DNA from: Fasciolopsis buskii
Lineage: Eukaryota > Platyhelminthes > Trematoda > Plagiorchiida > Fasciolidae
Assembly: GCA_008360955.1 (NCBI GenBank)
Contig: LUCM01002475.1
Span: 116,346 to 180,345 of the forward strand
Direction of reading: 5' to 3'
DNA: 64,000 bases
Under the pieces are notes generated by a model. That model was not told where the DNA came from and did not search any database. It saw only the letters and a list, made by a program, of their open reading frames with translations. Positions within the stretch are counted from its first letter, which is position 1; every line of letters starts with the position of its first letter. The position numbers and the translations under genes are program-made. Shown here in pieces: positions 22,841-32,819 of the stretch.

Positions 22841-23518
22841 TTATCTCGGGGTGCCAAAATTACTTATGGAGGTGTGATCTTGTGTACGCTTTTCGAAGGC
22901 ACATTTTATATCGACCTCAATATTTTTAACAGGTTTTAAGAAGGCTTGTAGCCATACCTGGTTACGCATGCGGACGCTGAAAGCAGCCAATCGAAGTGAA
23001 CACGTAGGTTTAAGTATCCCATCCCGAGTATTTCCTGCAGTTACACTGACCCAGCCGTCAGATAGATCTATCGAGCAGCAGATGTTCGTGGCATCTTGCG
23101 TGATCTCCTCATCAGAAGGAGGGAAATTAGCAAAGTTTCCCGCATAAAGGATGCTAGAGGTATTTGAGCGAGCCATAATTCGCGACTGCCTACACTTCAG
23201 AAGGAGTTTTTCTTTCGAGACCCTAATCAAAGCAGTTGACTCAAAATTCTGACCCACAAGACAGCTCTGCTCTAACCCAGAACAGGAGCCGAAACCAATA
23301 ACATTCCTACCAATAACCACCCTGGTCGAAACAATGAGTAACTCAGTCATGAATGCTTCTGCCCACAAGCGATATAGACTTTGTTGTAGTTCACTGAATT
23401 GGGGGGTCAGTATTGCTAGGGAATCTAGGCGTTGGGCTGCAGAACGTTTTAGGTCCCCATCCAAAGCTTTTGTTCTAACAACAGCAGTTAAGGGAAGGAT
23501 GGCTGAATTGAAACCCAT
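22841..23518 (-). pseudogene. RTE-like LINE N-terminal region and start of endonuclease
   Basis: This 225-codon frame is uninterrupted. Residues about 175-225 correspond to the start of the endonuclease: SLRLAAFSVRMRNQ parallels 'LRLAAFNVRTLxQ', and VDIKCAFEKRTQDHTS parallels 'IDVCCLSETRIQDxxS'. The first 170 residues (for example RSAAQRLDSLAILTPQFSEL and SDEEITQDATNICCSIDLSD) are an N-terminal extension I do not recognise. The catalytic Glu of the endonuclease sits at the E of FEKRT. A CAG/GTATGG donor-like sequence at 22,957 is probably fortuitous. The frame ends at TAA before the rest of the endonuclease, which continues in a different phase, so the element is broken. Confidence 0.65.
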
Positions 23519-23577
23519 AAGCTTAGATCAGTTAATTTTTCACGTATTTTCAATCATTTTTCTGGCACAAACCAACC

Positions 23578-23752
23578 CAAAGGTGGTGGCCAAACGGATA
23601 AGGTCGTGGCATTTGGACGTGAAGGTCGCGGGTCCGAATCTTCCCACAACCAGTCAACTTCCCCACTTGGCATTCCTCTGCTGGCCGCGGTCCCCTACCT
23701 GAGAGATGATGTACACTGTTAATTCATTAATAAAGGAAATAAAAAGATAAAA
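23578..23752 (+). repeat. tRNA-like SINE, copy 1
   Basis: The 5' part has an A-box-like GTGGCCAAACGG and, about 40 bases on, a B-box-like GCGGGTCCGAATCTTCC, the arrangement of an RNA polymerase III promoter in a tRNA-derived SINE. The body has CCAGTCAACTTCCCC and the tail ends ATAAAAAGATAAAAG. The second copy at 25,478 shares the B-box surroundings, the CAGTCAACTTCCCC word and the tail. It lies immediately upstream (on the opposite strand) of the LINE at 22.3-23.5 kb. Confidence 0.7.
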
Positions 23753-23759
23753 GAGCAAC

Positions 23760-24330
23760 CCAACTTGAAGGGCCAGGAGAGAACTTAGGCCACTACGCCT
23801 TGACCTTCCAAGCATGACTGAGTAATTGGCTTCATATAACCCATCCTGCATATTTTATTAGGTCATAGAGACACGAAAACTGTCACACAACGTCAATGTG
23901 CAGCCCTATTCGGGAATTTACAAGTGATCCAGACAGCGGCGTGACTTTTGGAATGTGGTGCAAACGGTTTGAAGGTACGTTTCCTGTGGGTGGTCCCAAT
24001 TTGGTCTAAGAAACGAAATTAGATGATCCAGAGCACAGTATTTTTACTACATTCTGTCAAAGCATCCAGGAGATCATAACTTCAAAGAAGCACTCATAGA
24101 TCTCATTGGCATCTCCGAACAGTGAACGTCAATATTCATTACGGGTTACGAATGCATAAAAATCAGAGAGTACATCGACGATACTATTGCTTACACCGGC
24201 AGAGTTAATCGAGAATGCGAACGATTATTGGTGAAAAACTGACTAATGGCCAAAAAAATCACTAGTCGATACCTTGAACTGATAAAATTAATGAAGGTCT
24301 TGCAAATATGACAAAATTTGGAAATTAGAT
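23760..24330. other. unassigned stretch
   Basis: No frame or repeat recognised between the SINE and the 400-bp repeat. Confidence 0.4.
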
Positions 24331-24334
24331 TTTC

Positions 24335-24735
24335 TGAAATAATTCACAATGTGATATCATCGCCCAACTCACCTTAAAAAACCATGGAAGCACTGCACAG
24401 CTGTTTCATTCTTGTTAGGAATCATCAGTAGTGCACATCCACCGCACCCGAACTGGCACGCGAACCCAGGACGAACGATTTTGAGTCGAATGCCTGGTCA
24501 TTACGCTACCGGGCATGCTCTCAACGGTTTGTTGAACTTCACCGCGTGATTATGTCGCACCTATCCGTCATTGAATCGCACGGCTACTGGCCACTAGCGC
24601 AAAGCAATTGACCCTTATTGATAGATGACTTCTGGGCAGGTAGCCTAAGTACGACAAAGGCTTTGGATATGACCTACAGAGCTTGACTGTTTGGCACATG
24701 TTAGTAGTAGGAGATTGGATGTTTTCATGAAATTA
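24335..24735 (-). repeat. 400-bp tRNA-like repeat, copy 1
   Basis: Nearly identical to 30,486-30,885, with only a few differences seen by eye. On the minus strand an A-box-like GGTAGCGTAATGACCAGG is followed about 35 bases on by the B-box-like CCTGGGTTCGCGTGCC, with an anticodon-arm-like segment between, suggesting a tRNA-derived head. No protein is encoded. The high identity indicates recent copying. Confidence 0.75.
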
Positions 24736-25477
24736 GATTCGTCTCTGTGTAAAAGTCAAACGAATTCAAACTTTCTGAGGCCGCCTTCAGTTTACTAGTG
24801 CTGTCAAAATGGGCTATTTCTACGGGCTTGTGAGCTTCGATTTAGTAATTGTGAGTGTTTTAATCAAATAAACCATAGGAAATAATTTTGTGTTGGCTGA
24901 CGTAAGCAACCAGATGGCTACCGAATACCCTCATCTAGTTTCCGAAATCGGTCAAATTTTCCACGGATCCGTGCATGAAATACATAGCACCGCAACAATG
25001 AATCATGTGTATATCTGCTAATAAATATCGTCTAAGATGTCGCCATTATTTCTTAAAGCAGCTGAGCAAGTATCGCTATCTCATAACTTGAACCTTAATC
25101 CTGTGTGAGCCAAAAACCAACCGGACAACATATTTCACTTTTTACTGAGATGCAGTGTAAGTTCGCATTTCGTGATTTTCATTGCACCGGAATGTTATGT
25201 TGCACGCTTCAACTATCTGGATTTGCTAGGAACTTTCTGGATAGGACAGTTGCATTTGTGAAATGCACCCACCAACTCAGTTTGTAGTTCATTTGCTACT
25301 TTATTTTCACGGTCCCCTTTAACACACTATGCTGAAAACACTAATCCGAAACCACAGAATAACATCGTGCCGCCGTAGGCGGAAGATATCCAGAGATTGT
25401 AAAACCGGGTGTAGGTTTGGGCACTAAAGCAATGGCCAATGTCTTAATCAGCTGCCCCACAGCATGATGCCAAGCTC

Positions 25478-25652
25478 GATCGCTTAACCGGCAGTAGTTA
25501 TGCGGTCAACGTCCCTGCTTCCCAAGCAGAAGGTCGCGGGTGTGAATAATCCACTGCCAGTCAACTTCCCCTGAGGGCCGCTATCTCCTTCCTGAAAATC
25601 TAGTACATTGGTGTTTCGTTTAGAAATATAAAAAGATAAAAGGCAAGCCAAG
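25478..25652 (+). repeat. tRNA-like SINE, copy 2
   Basis: Shares with copy 1 the B-box region AAGGTCGCGGGTGTGAAT, the body word CCAGTCAACTTCCCC and the tail ATAAAAAGATAAAAGGC. The A-box region is TAGTTATGCGGTCAACG, followed by an anticodon-loop-like CTTCCCAAGCAG. It is clearly related to copy 1 but diverged. Confidence 0.7.
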
Positions 25653-25781
25653 CAGGTATTAAGGAAAATGACCTGTTACGCATATCCCCTGCCAATCATG
25701 GTCGTGAAGAAAGCATATAGTATGGTTCGCATCTGCGACAATTTCTCACCTATTTTGAGTGGAGCCATCCAGATCCAGAAT

Positions 25782-26080
25782 TACTAATTACCAGTTCTAG
25801 AAGACCATTGTGTGCAACTAAATGAAGAACGAGTCTCTTTCAACCTAGACTTGTCAGATGCCCACTTGCAAGTAGAAGTGGAGGAATCTTTGAAAATCTG
25901 GTAATGATTAAAATGTACAGCGCCTTATATCGATATAATAGACTTCTTTTCGAAGTCAAGAGCTATATTTCAACAAATTGTGAACCAAATGTTCAATGAT
26001 CTATCTGCTGTCAGAGCATGCTTTGCTTATAGTATTTTACCGATTGAGTGCCGGACACTTTCGGAGATCATTAGCCGTGA
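25782..26080 (+). pseudogene. Ty3/gypsy reverse transcriptase fragment
   Basis: LPVLEDHCVQLNEERVSFNL and then DLSDAHLQVEVEES match the 'PLPxPEDxFxxLxGGxxFSKxDLSDAYLQxExDE' block, including the first catalytic Asp (DLSDA). About 90 bases on, SRAIFQQIVNQMFNDL matches 'SAPAIFQQIMDxML'. TAA and other stops lie between the blocks, and the YVDDI-type box was not found. Confidence 0.85.
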
Positions 26081-26334
26081 TCAATCATACTGTTTGCACC
26101 TTCAAGTGGGTGACTGCATTTTTCTGCTACCTTATATCTGTTATCTCAGCACCATAACAGGCGAGAACGGTAGAAGACCGGATCCAAAAATTGGTAATAC
26201 TGCAAAATCTGTCCCATTTAGCAAAGCAGCACATTAGCCTTCTTTGGCATAGTAAATTATCTAGTTATCAAAATGTCAACAAGCGAACTTGAGAAAATCA
26301 AATCCCTCTTATATCCGACCGTGCAGTACAATCT

Positions 26335-26635
26335 TCAGCTTACTGCCATTGTTACAGACGATGCCAACAGCTGTGTACTAGATATGATTTTGTTAAACAA
26401 ACTTCTAAAAGGTAGATTATAGGCGTTCACATGACCCATAAATTGATCATAGCCCATAGGAAATATAGCCAGAATAGCGTTAACTTTTGCCATTAATGAT
26501 TTCACTACAATGCTGAACAAGTGCTGGTCCACATTGTTCACTGACCACAAGCCGACACTCGTTAATTTTTCATCCAGGAACACATACTTGTTCATAAACT
26601 TAAAAGACACTTGTGTTGAATTACTATGCTAATCG
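26335..26635 (+). pseudogene. Ty3/gypsy RNase H fragment
   Basis: TAIVTDDANSCVLDMILL corresponds to 'xxxxTDASxxGIGAVLL', HRKYSQNSVNF to 'EKxYSQIExEAL', and LFTDHKPTLVNF to 'LxTDHKPLLxIF'. The parts are in different frames with stops after NFCH. A minus-strand frame covering the same bases is taken as a shadow. Confidence 0.75.
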
Positions 26636-26902
26636 TTTATGATTTTTTTATAAAATACATGTGCACAGACAGCTTCGGTCGCACACAGTGCACAGTCATG
26701 ATGACGACGAAGGGAAAATTTCAAGGAGTAAGGATTATGGGATCAGTCAAGTGTTTCGTTAGTCCATGCGTAATGTACTAGTTACGTTCAGCTACCCAAA
26801 GTGATCTCATTTCGTAGGAGGTTATGTTCTGCCCTGTAGTCCTGTTTGCGTAACGCTTGGCTCAAGCCAATTACTGCGCGCACAATTGTACAGTTCTAAG
26901 GA

Positions 26903-27151
26903 AAGAAGGAATCCCTGTCAATCATAAGTGGTAATCTGATATTATCCAAACGCTTGGCAATTCTAAAATACATTAGAACCAAGCTTCTTCAACTAGTACA
27001 CGCAGGTCACTCACGAATAACGCGGATGAAAGCCCTTGCCCGTTCTTATGTGTACTGGCCAATTGTGGGCTCAGACATCGCTGACGTTCTACGCAAATGC
27101 AACCGATTTGTTCTAGGGGTCAGAGTATCTATGAGATATGTGCTTCACACC
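26903..27151 (+). pseudogene. Ty3/gypsy integrase zinc-binding region
   Basis: An open frame from about 26,903 reads ESLSIISGNLILSKRLAI, then KLLQLVHAGHSRITRMKALA and YVYWPIVGSDIADVLRKC. This is the HHCC domain: H of LVHAGH and the final C of RKC are present, with the usual LHxGHxGxxRMKxLARxxVYWP text. The last cysteine (usually CxxC) is lost, as NRFV follows. It ends at TGA after MRYVLHT. Confidence 0.85.
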
Positions 27152-27265
27152 TGACCTGCACCTTCTGGGACCTGGGCGAATATTGGCTATGAACAACTAG
27201 TATTATTAATCGTCGTTGATTACTATTATAAATAGTCTGAAATATTTATAATCACGCGGGTATCC

Positions 27266-27640
27266 ATGTCCGTACTCGGTCGTCTTTTCGCTCATATCGT
27301 TGTTCCGGGGACTATTGTCATGAACAGTGGTGTCCAGTTTCGCTCACCAGAGCTCAAACAATTTCACGATAGCATGGGAACACATCACTTGTTCAGTCCC
27401 ATTTGCCATCAGCAATCCAGTAGACTGGCGGAACGATACATAAGTTACAGGGGGTGAGGGTGAGGGAGACTTCATATTAATTTTGAATACTTTCAAACAG
27501 ACTCTTGGCTCGGTGCCTAACTTATCCGCCCCAGGTGCAAAATTGCCCGCTGGACCACTTTTGGAAAAGCGTACGAAGGCACCATTTGATGCAATGCTTT
27601 TAGCTATCACGATCGGTTATCCGATAGGTCTCGGAAGTAA
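27266..27640 (+). pseudogene. Ty3/gypsy integrase core fragment
   Basis: RLFAHIVVPGTIVMNSGVQF corresponds to 'RLFAxxGxPxxxVSDNGxQF', so the second catalytic Asp (SDNG) is replaced in MNSG. SPICHQQSSRLAERY matches 'xPxHPQSNGxAER', with the third acidic residue retained as AER. After a TGA, a second frame continues LNTFKQTLGS, SAPGAKLPAGPLLEKR and APFDAMLL, the usual C-terminal part of the core. The enzyme cannot be active. Confidence 0.85.
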
Positions 27641-27659
27641 CATAACTTAAGCCTAATAC

Positions 27660-29800
27660 AATGGAAATCTTGAGAACGAAGAAAGAGGGTGACACTATGT
27701 ATGTACTTGTGTTCAGTGGTAAACACAGAAACCTATTCCCTGGCTATGGACCTGAAATTACCCTTGCTTTGATCATAAAGTGCATATTTTACCCCTCCAC
27801 AACAGCGTAATGAACGCTCTGGAACCGAGACTGAGCCAGTTCTATAACGAAAACATTAGAGACGAAAGAATGCCCCAATTCAGAGGTTGAACTTTAAGCC
27901 ACACAGGCAGATGGTGACTCTCATGTAAACATGTAACAAAAGGTATTTTCTTGTTGACCATTTTTCCACTTGCTGTCTTGTCCCACTAGCCGTGTGGCAA
28001 CTGATCGGCACAAATGACCACTGTGTCTAGGTTAATCTCTAATTGGGCACTGATATGTGCCCACTGTGTACGTAGGCATGCATTTTGGTTAAACCTGTCG
28101 ACAACTGATGGAACAATTCCTAGCGCTCTTGTTCCGACCTACTAGCTCACACGTTTACATTAATCAGACTACCATATCCACAAACATTCGCCTATCTCTG
28201 TTTCTGCTGACATGCGGTACATTTAACTTTAGCCCCGTCCAGATCAAAGTAGTTTTGCTACAGATGGTTCAGGCTAGGAAAACGCGTAGCTCGTTAATGT
28301 TGGTCGGGAAAACAAATCCGTCGGTTGAAAATGTGTTAGGCTATTCTGATTTTGAGCTCAATCCATTTTTGGTGATAAAACTGTGGACCGTGCGAAAAGA
28401 TAAAACTATGGTAATAACCGATGCCAAATCCATAGAATTATCATGTACTGTTAGGAGATTTTTTCGATGAAAATAATGACTGCTAAAAGAATGAGGAAAT
28501 TTGCGACAGATGTGAGAATTCGCCGGAAGAGCGTGGGTTTACGAAGGGGGAAAATGTGATGCTGTACTTGATTGCTTACATTCTCTTGCTGCCTGCTTGG
28601 TCGCGCAATCAGAAGACTGATTTTCGACCTCACTTTATCCATGTATTTACCTTTAACATTGGACTTTCCATATCTTTTTAGAGGAAAAGTTATTTTTCCT
28701 CTCACGGTATAATAGAACTATTTCTTACTTTGACCTTCATTTTAGTTTGGTTGACCCTCTATTGGAGCCAACACATCGTCAGCTGACCAACGTCTTACTC
28801 CCTCTTCCATGGAACGAATTCTATGTTGTAGAACGAACTTTTTGCTTTCTGCTCTCTTTTATCACTGATCTGCGATATATCGATACAGATTAAGTGTAGC
28901 ATGTATTTTGCAGAGCTCAATGACTCCACGTGTAATGTTACACGAAGCATAGTAAAAATCGTGAGATTACTTCCAGAAATGGAAAAAACTTCCTCACCCC
29001 CCGTGAAATGAAAAGTTAGTGAAGGTATCAGGTATTAAAATGTGGAGAAATAAAGCCAATCTACTATAATTACCCCTCCTAGCAAAGTTCTTACTTTACC
29101 CATCCCTTTTGGGCGTAAACTGGCCACTTGCCATTTGATCGATACGGTAGAAGTTGATCTTTCAGCCGCTTTCTATCAACACTTGCATTCGTCTCTTTGA
29201 ATTTAATCGAAAACCACACAACGAGTAACCAGAAACAAAGCAACCAAGAATATGCTTTGTTTTTGCTGTAGACTACTGCGCTTTTCTTTATAGGCGAAAT
29301 GATTGGTTCTGCTATTGGTTGATGGCAATACTACCTAATAACAATGTCCTACCGTAATTGTTTAGCGTGGCTTTTGTGGAATCACGGACTCGACCACCCA
29401 ACTAAAGTTATTCATTGCTAAAGAAAATAATGAGACTTTTGTGAGATTCTGGACAAGAAAACGGTTTAATGTTCCGAGTAATTCTTCATCATACTCCTGT
29501 GAACTTCTTCAAAGTAGAAAAAATGTTTTCTCTCTCCTGAATACATTGTACTGATTTCGCTTTCGGTCCTCGTGTCATTTGAACTAACAGGCGTTAAAAT
29601 CCACGTGGAAACAAATCACACTTTAGTGCAGAAGATACGTCTTTTCCAGGATCAGGAGAGGCATATGTAAACGGAAGCGATGCTTGCGTCACGTGTGATG
29701 ATGTAAAAAGCATTGACAAGAAATTATGCAAACTTTCTACATTTGTGGTCACCAGACTGTGTGGGCATGGGTCGAGAATACAACAAGAACACGCACTATG
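27660..29800. other. unassigned stretch with one 120-codon frame
   Basis: A plus-strand frame at 28,108-28,470 (120 codons, containing LMLVGKTNPSVENVLGYSD and MVITDAKSIELSCTVRRFFR) follows the gypsy remnant but matches no part of it that I know. Otherwise nothing was recognised. Confidence 0.35.
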
Positions 29801-29811
29801 GTGCTGATTGT

Positions 29812-30005
29812 CCGTGGATCAGGATGGCCGAATAAGCGAATCAAATTAAAATAGGAGTGACTGGAGCAACGTGTACCAGGAACCCCGTAGTCGTAGGTTT
29901 ACGTGGTTTACCGGCCCCTGGGTACTGCTTAGCGCCTATGACTACCGTTTATCAGCCTGGGGATGTTTTGGTCAGTCATGACCAGTAATGAAATGAACAA
30001 ATATT
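29812..30005 (+). repeat. possible second tRNA-like SINE family
   Basis: An A-box-like GATGGCCGAATAAGCG is followed about 60 bases on by AGTCGTAGGTTTACGTGG, which resembles a B box; the spacing suits a serine- or leucine-type tRNA with a variable arm. The body reads GGCCCCTGGGTACTGCTTAG and the tail ends GAAATGAACAAAT. There is only one copy in the window. Confidence 0.35.
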
Positions 30006-30457
30006 TTTTCGCCCAATAAACACATGAAGATGAAATTCACATTAAACTAAAAAGTCAGGTTTCTGATTCGCGCAAATTGCGAGTAATGTGTCTATTCGCT
30101 TCATGGATTGTCTAAACACCTTTTGTATATTCTTTTCTCAATTGGGGTCGTTAAAAAACCTCTAGACAATACGATCTGATGGGTAGAGGACGCTAGATGA
30201 CAGAAAATGTGAATAAAAGAGAAACTTTTGTCACTCTAGAACTACAATCGGGTTGTTCTGGTTGACGCATCGCTCAAACACAATCAAACCGAAGTCCTCA
30301 TAGCTATGTATTTTACCTCAGCACGAACCTGGATGACTGAATTCTAATAAGAGAAGCGCGAATACTCGTAATAAAAACCATGGAATATTTCTGCAGGACA
30401 AGCTGCACTTCTGTCTTCGGGCGCAGCTGTCAAAAAGAGGAAACTTTCCAATATTAG

Positions 30458-30910
30458 TACATGTTAGTAGTAGGAGATTGAATGATTTTATGAAATAATT
30501 CACAATGTGATATCATCGCCCAACTCACCTTAAAAAACCATGGAAGCACTGCACAGCTGTTTCATTCTTGTTAGGAATCATCAGTAGTGCACATCCACCG
30601 CACCCGAACTGGCACGCGAACCCAGGACGAACGATTTTGAGTCGAATGCCTGGTCATTACGCTACCGGGCATGCTCTCAACGGTTTGTTGAACTTCACCG
30701 CGTGATTATGTCGCACCTATCCGTCATTGAATCGCACGGCTACTGGCCACTAGCGCAAAGCAATCGACCCTTATTGATAGATGACTTCTGGGCAGGTAGC
30801 CTAAGTACGACAAAGGCTTTGGATATGACCTACAGAGCTTGACTGTTTGGTACATGTTAGTAGTAGGAGATTGGATATTTTCATGAAACAGTTCATCATG
30901 TGATATCATT
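30458..30910 (-). repeat. 400-bp tRNA-like repeat, copy 2, with partial tandem unit
   Basis: Matches 24,335-24,735 almost base for base. Here the word TACATGTTAGTAGTAGGAGA occurs at both 30,458 and 30,851, each followed by related sequence ending in GTGATATCAT, so the unit repeats with a period of about 393 bases and a partial second unit is present. Confidence 0.75.
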
Positions 30911-32765
30911 GCATATATTACCCCAGGATGCCTACCAAGGTACTTTAGAAGCATAGTACGATTGTTGTATGGCAAATGCTATCAACAGGATGTGCTAACT
31001 AAAACTACTCACAGCACGAAAATAGTAGGATGATATGAAATAAACAAACATCACCTCCAAATTAGCTGACGTTCAAAATGACCATTTGTGGCTTATTGTT
31101 ACTATATTTGGACTAAGTCAGGTTTTTAATTCGGCATTGGAAAAGGGGGTCTCGAAAAGTATATAATCGAAGAGAACGATTTGACGTTTCACCCTAGTTT
31201 ATAATCACAGAGGATAACTGAGTTGGTTCGTCAACAGAAGTCATCCTTTTGTTCATTAATGTGTGAAATTTACAGTACAGTGAAGAGACCAGGCGTAGTT
31301 CTTTATAAAATCGTAAATCCTACGTCAACTGAGACTTGATGATAGTTACAAATGACGAATGATAACGTTTACAGTCAGGGAGACTTCCAGGCAGCAATAT
31401 TGTGAATCTTAAAGTCAAGATGATTTCGCTACACACTAATAATACCGAAACACTATCTACGAGAGAGATCGACAAGAAACTGTGAAGTGTAACCTTTCTT
31501 GATGGTGTGATTTATAGGGTAGTTCTCAGACTTCACTACCTTACGAAATTTCAGTTTTCTGGTAAACCTTGTCCAATGCTTTTTACCAAATGAGATCGTG
31601 GCAGCTTAATTATTTTATGGAAAATTTTGTCAAAAGCGTATTTTAGAGGAATACTCAATACCATTTGCAAACACGGCAGAAAATTCGAACCTTCCGCACA
31701 AAGACAACGTACACAAAATGAATGTTGTGTCCATTCGCAGAAACAGAACGCGCTACCTGGTGTAAAGCAGGCGCTGAACACGTTGGTTTCAGCCACAGAT
31801 TCACGTCTGAATGGATTTCATTATGACGGCTACTTGGTTTTGTTGATAAATGCATGGCGTGCCGGGGCTCAAAAGAACGTGGTTTTCGGGCGCTGCCTTA
31901 TATAGGTCCACTATGTCGGGAACAGAGACCCATTGTTCGTTAAAGCTTAACGAAGTGCATCAAAACCAAGTACAAAATGTCATGTCAGTGAATTGTAGTC
32001 AGATACAATCTCACTAGCGCGAAAATAGTGAAAGCGATTCAAACAATTATTTACGATGAAGAGGACTTTTAGCATTTTCATTTGTGTAAAGAATCCCCGA
32101 CGGTTGTCATCTCAAATCGGTAAGCTTCGACGCTACACGGTGAAACAAAGTACCATCTTCCGGTTTGTATAGTGATTTGTTTTTGCAGTCCTTTACTGTT
32201 CTCTTGTTATTTTTCCAGGTTTACTTGACAGACTTTAAAATTCTTCTCTGGGGCTATCAATTATTAACCGTGTCTTTCATACCACTTACTGAGTTGTCCT
32301 TCAATTTATGTGATCAGCACTTATCAGCATGTAAAAATTTGCTCCCAAAATTCTCTCAGATCCCACGCATCCTCTCCACAACGATCTTTCAAAGTGCTAC
32401 TCCCATATTTCAGCAAGATTCGCTCTTCGTTCCATACCTTCTAGAATTAATACCTATATGAACTCCACTGTCCCATATTCGGCAAGCATTTTGACACACC
32501 GTGAACGTATTTCGGCTGATTTCCTGACCAGCCTGTCATAATGTGTTCTGATCACTCATCGATTAGTTTTTTTCATTTTTACAAGATGAAGAGTGCAACT
32601 GTTTCCTATTAAATTTCCCGTTATTGTTTGTACGCAAAAGTCCATACAATACAGCACAATGCTAGAGCTGCTGCAAAAAGGTGATTTTGATGCAGAATAA
32701 TGCACCGATTCACGTCTCACTCTAGATTTATTGGCTTTTCATCGGAAAAGCAGCTGTTCATCATT
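30911..32765. other. unassigned stretch
   Basis: Frames up to 98 codons, some opposing each other (31,551-31,905), none recognised. Confidence 0.4.
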
Positions 32766-32769
32766 TGCG

Positions 32770-32808
<39 letters not shown>
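32770..32808. repeat. (AT)n microsatellite
   Basis: About 19 perfect AT units. Confidence 0.95.
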
Positions 32809-32809
<1 letters not shown>

Positions 32810-32819
32810 CGTTAACTTC

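Larger units (their letters stand above)
22290..23518 (-). mobile_element. RTE-like LINE, 5' part with endonuclease, decayed
   Basis: On the minus strand the endonuclease start (CSLRLAAFSVR, then NIEVDIKCAFEKRTQDHTS) lies at about 22,850-22,985. The endonuclease catalytic stretch (GFVAVGGDFNASFGHLAEKE, then NRLI, LFLADTSLF and RRRVIWRPP) lies at 22,320-22,560 in another frame. The order and spacing fit one apurinic-type endonuclease of a flatworm RTE-like element. The reverse transcriptase that should follow toward 21 kb was not found, so the element is truncated or rearranged there. Confidence 0.75.
25770..27640 (+). mobile_element. decayed Ty3/gypsy LTR retrotransposon, pol remnant
   Basis: In plus-strand order: reverse transcriptase (LPVLEDHC, then NLDLSDAHLQVEVEES and SRAIFQQIVNQMF), RNase H (IVTDDANSC and LFTDHKPTLVNF), integrase zinc-finger region (LVHAGHSRITRMKALARSYV) and integrase core (VPGTIVMNSGVQF, then NTFKQTLGS and PFDAMLL). 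All blocks are collinear and correctly spaced but interrupted by stops and frame changes. LTRs, protease, gag and the RT YxDD box were not recognised. Confidence 0.9.

Noticed and set aside
22958..23531. Interpretation of the 225-codon frame as a host-gene exon ending at CAG/GTATGG
   Set aside because: The C-terminal 50 residues and the adjoining GGDFNA region show that it belongs to a LINE.
27344..27610. Minus-strand 88-codon frame
   Set aside because: Shadow of the gypsy integrase, which reads on the plus strand.
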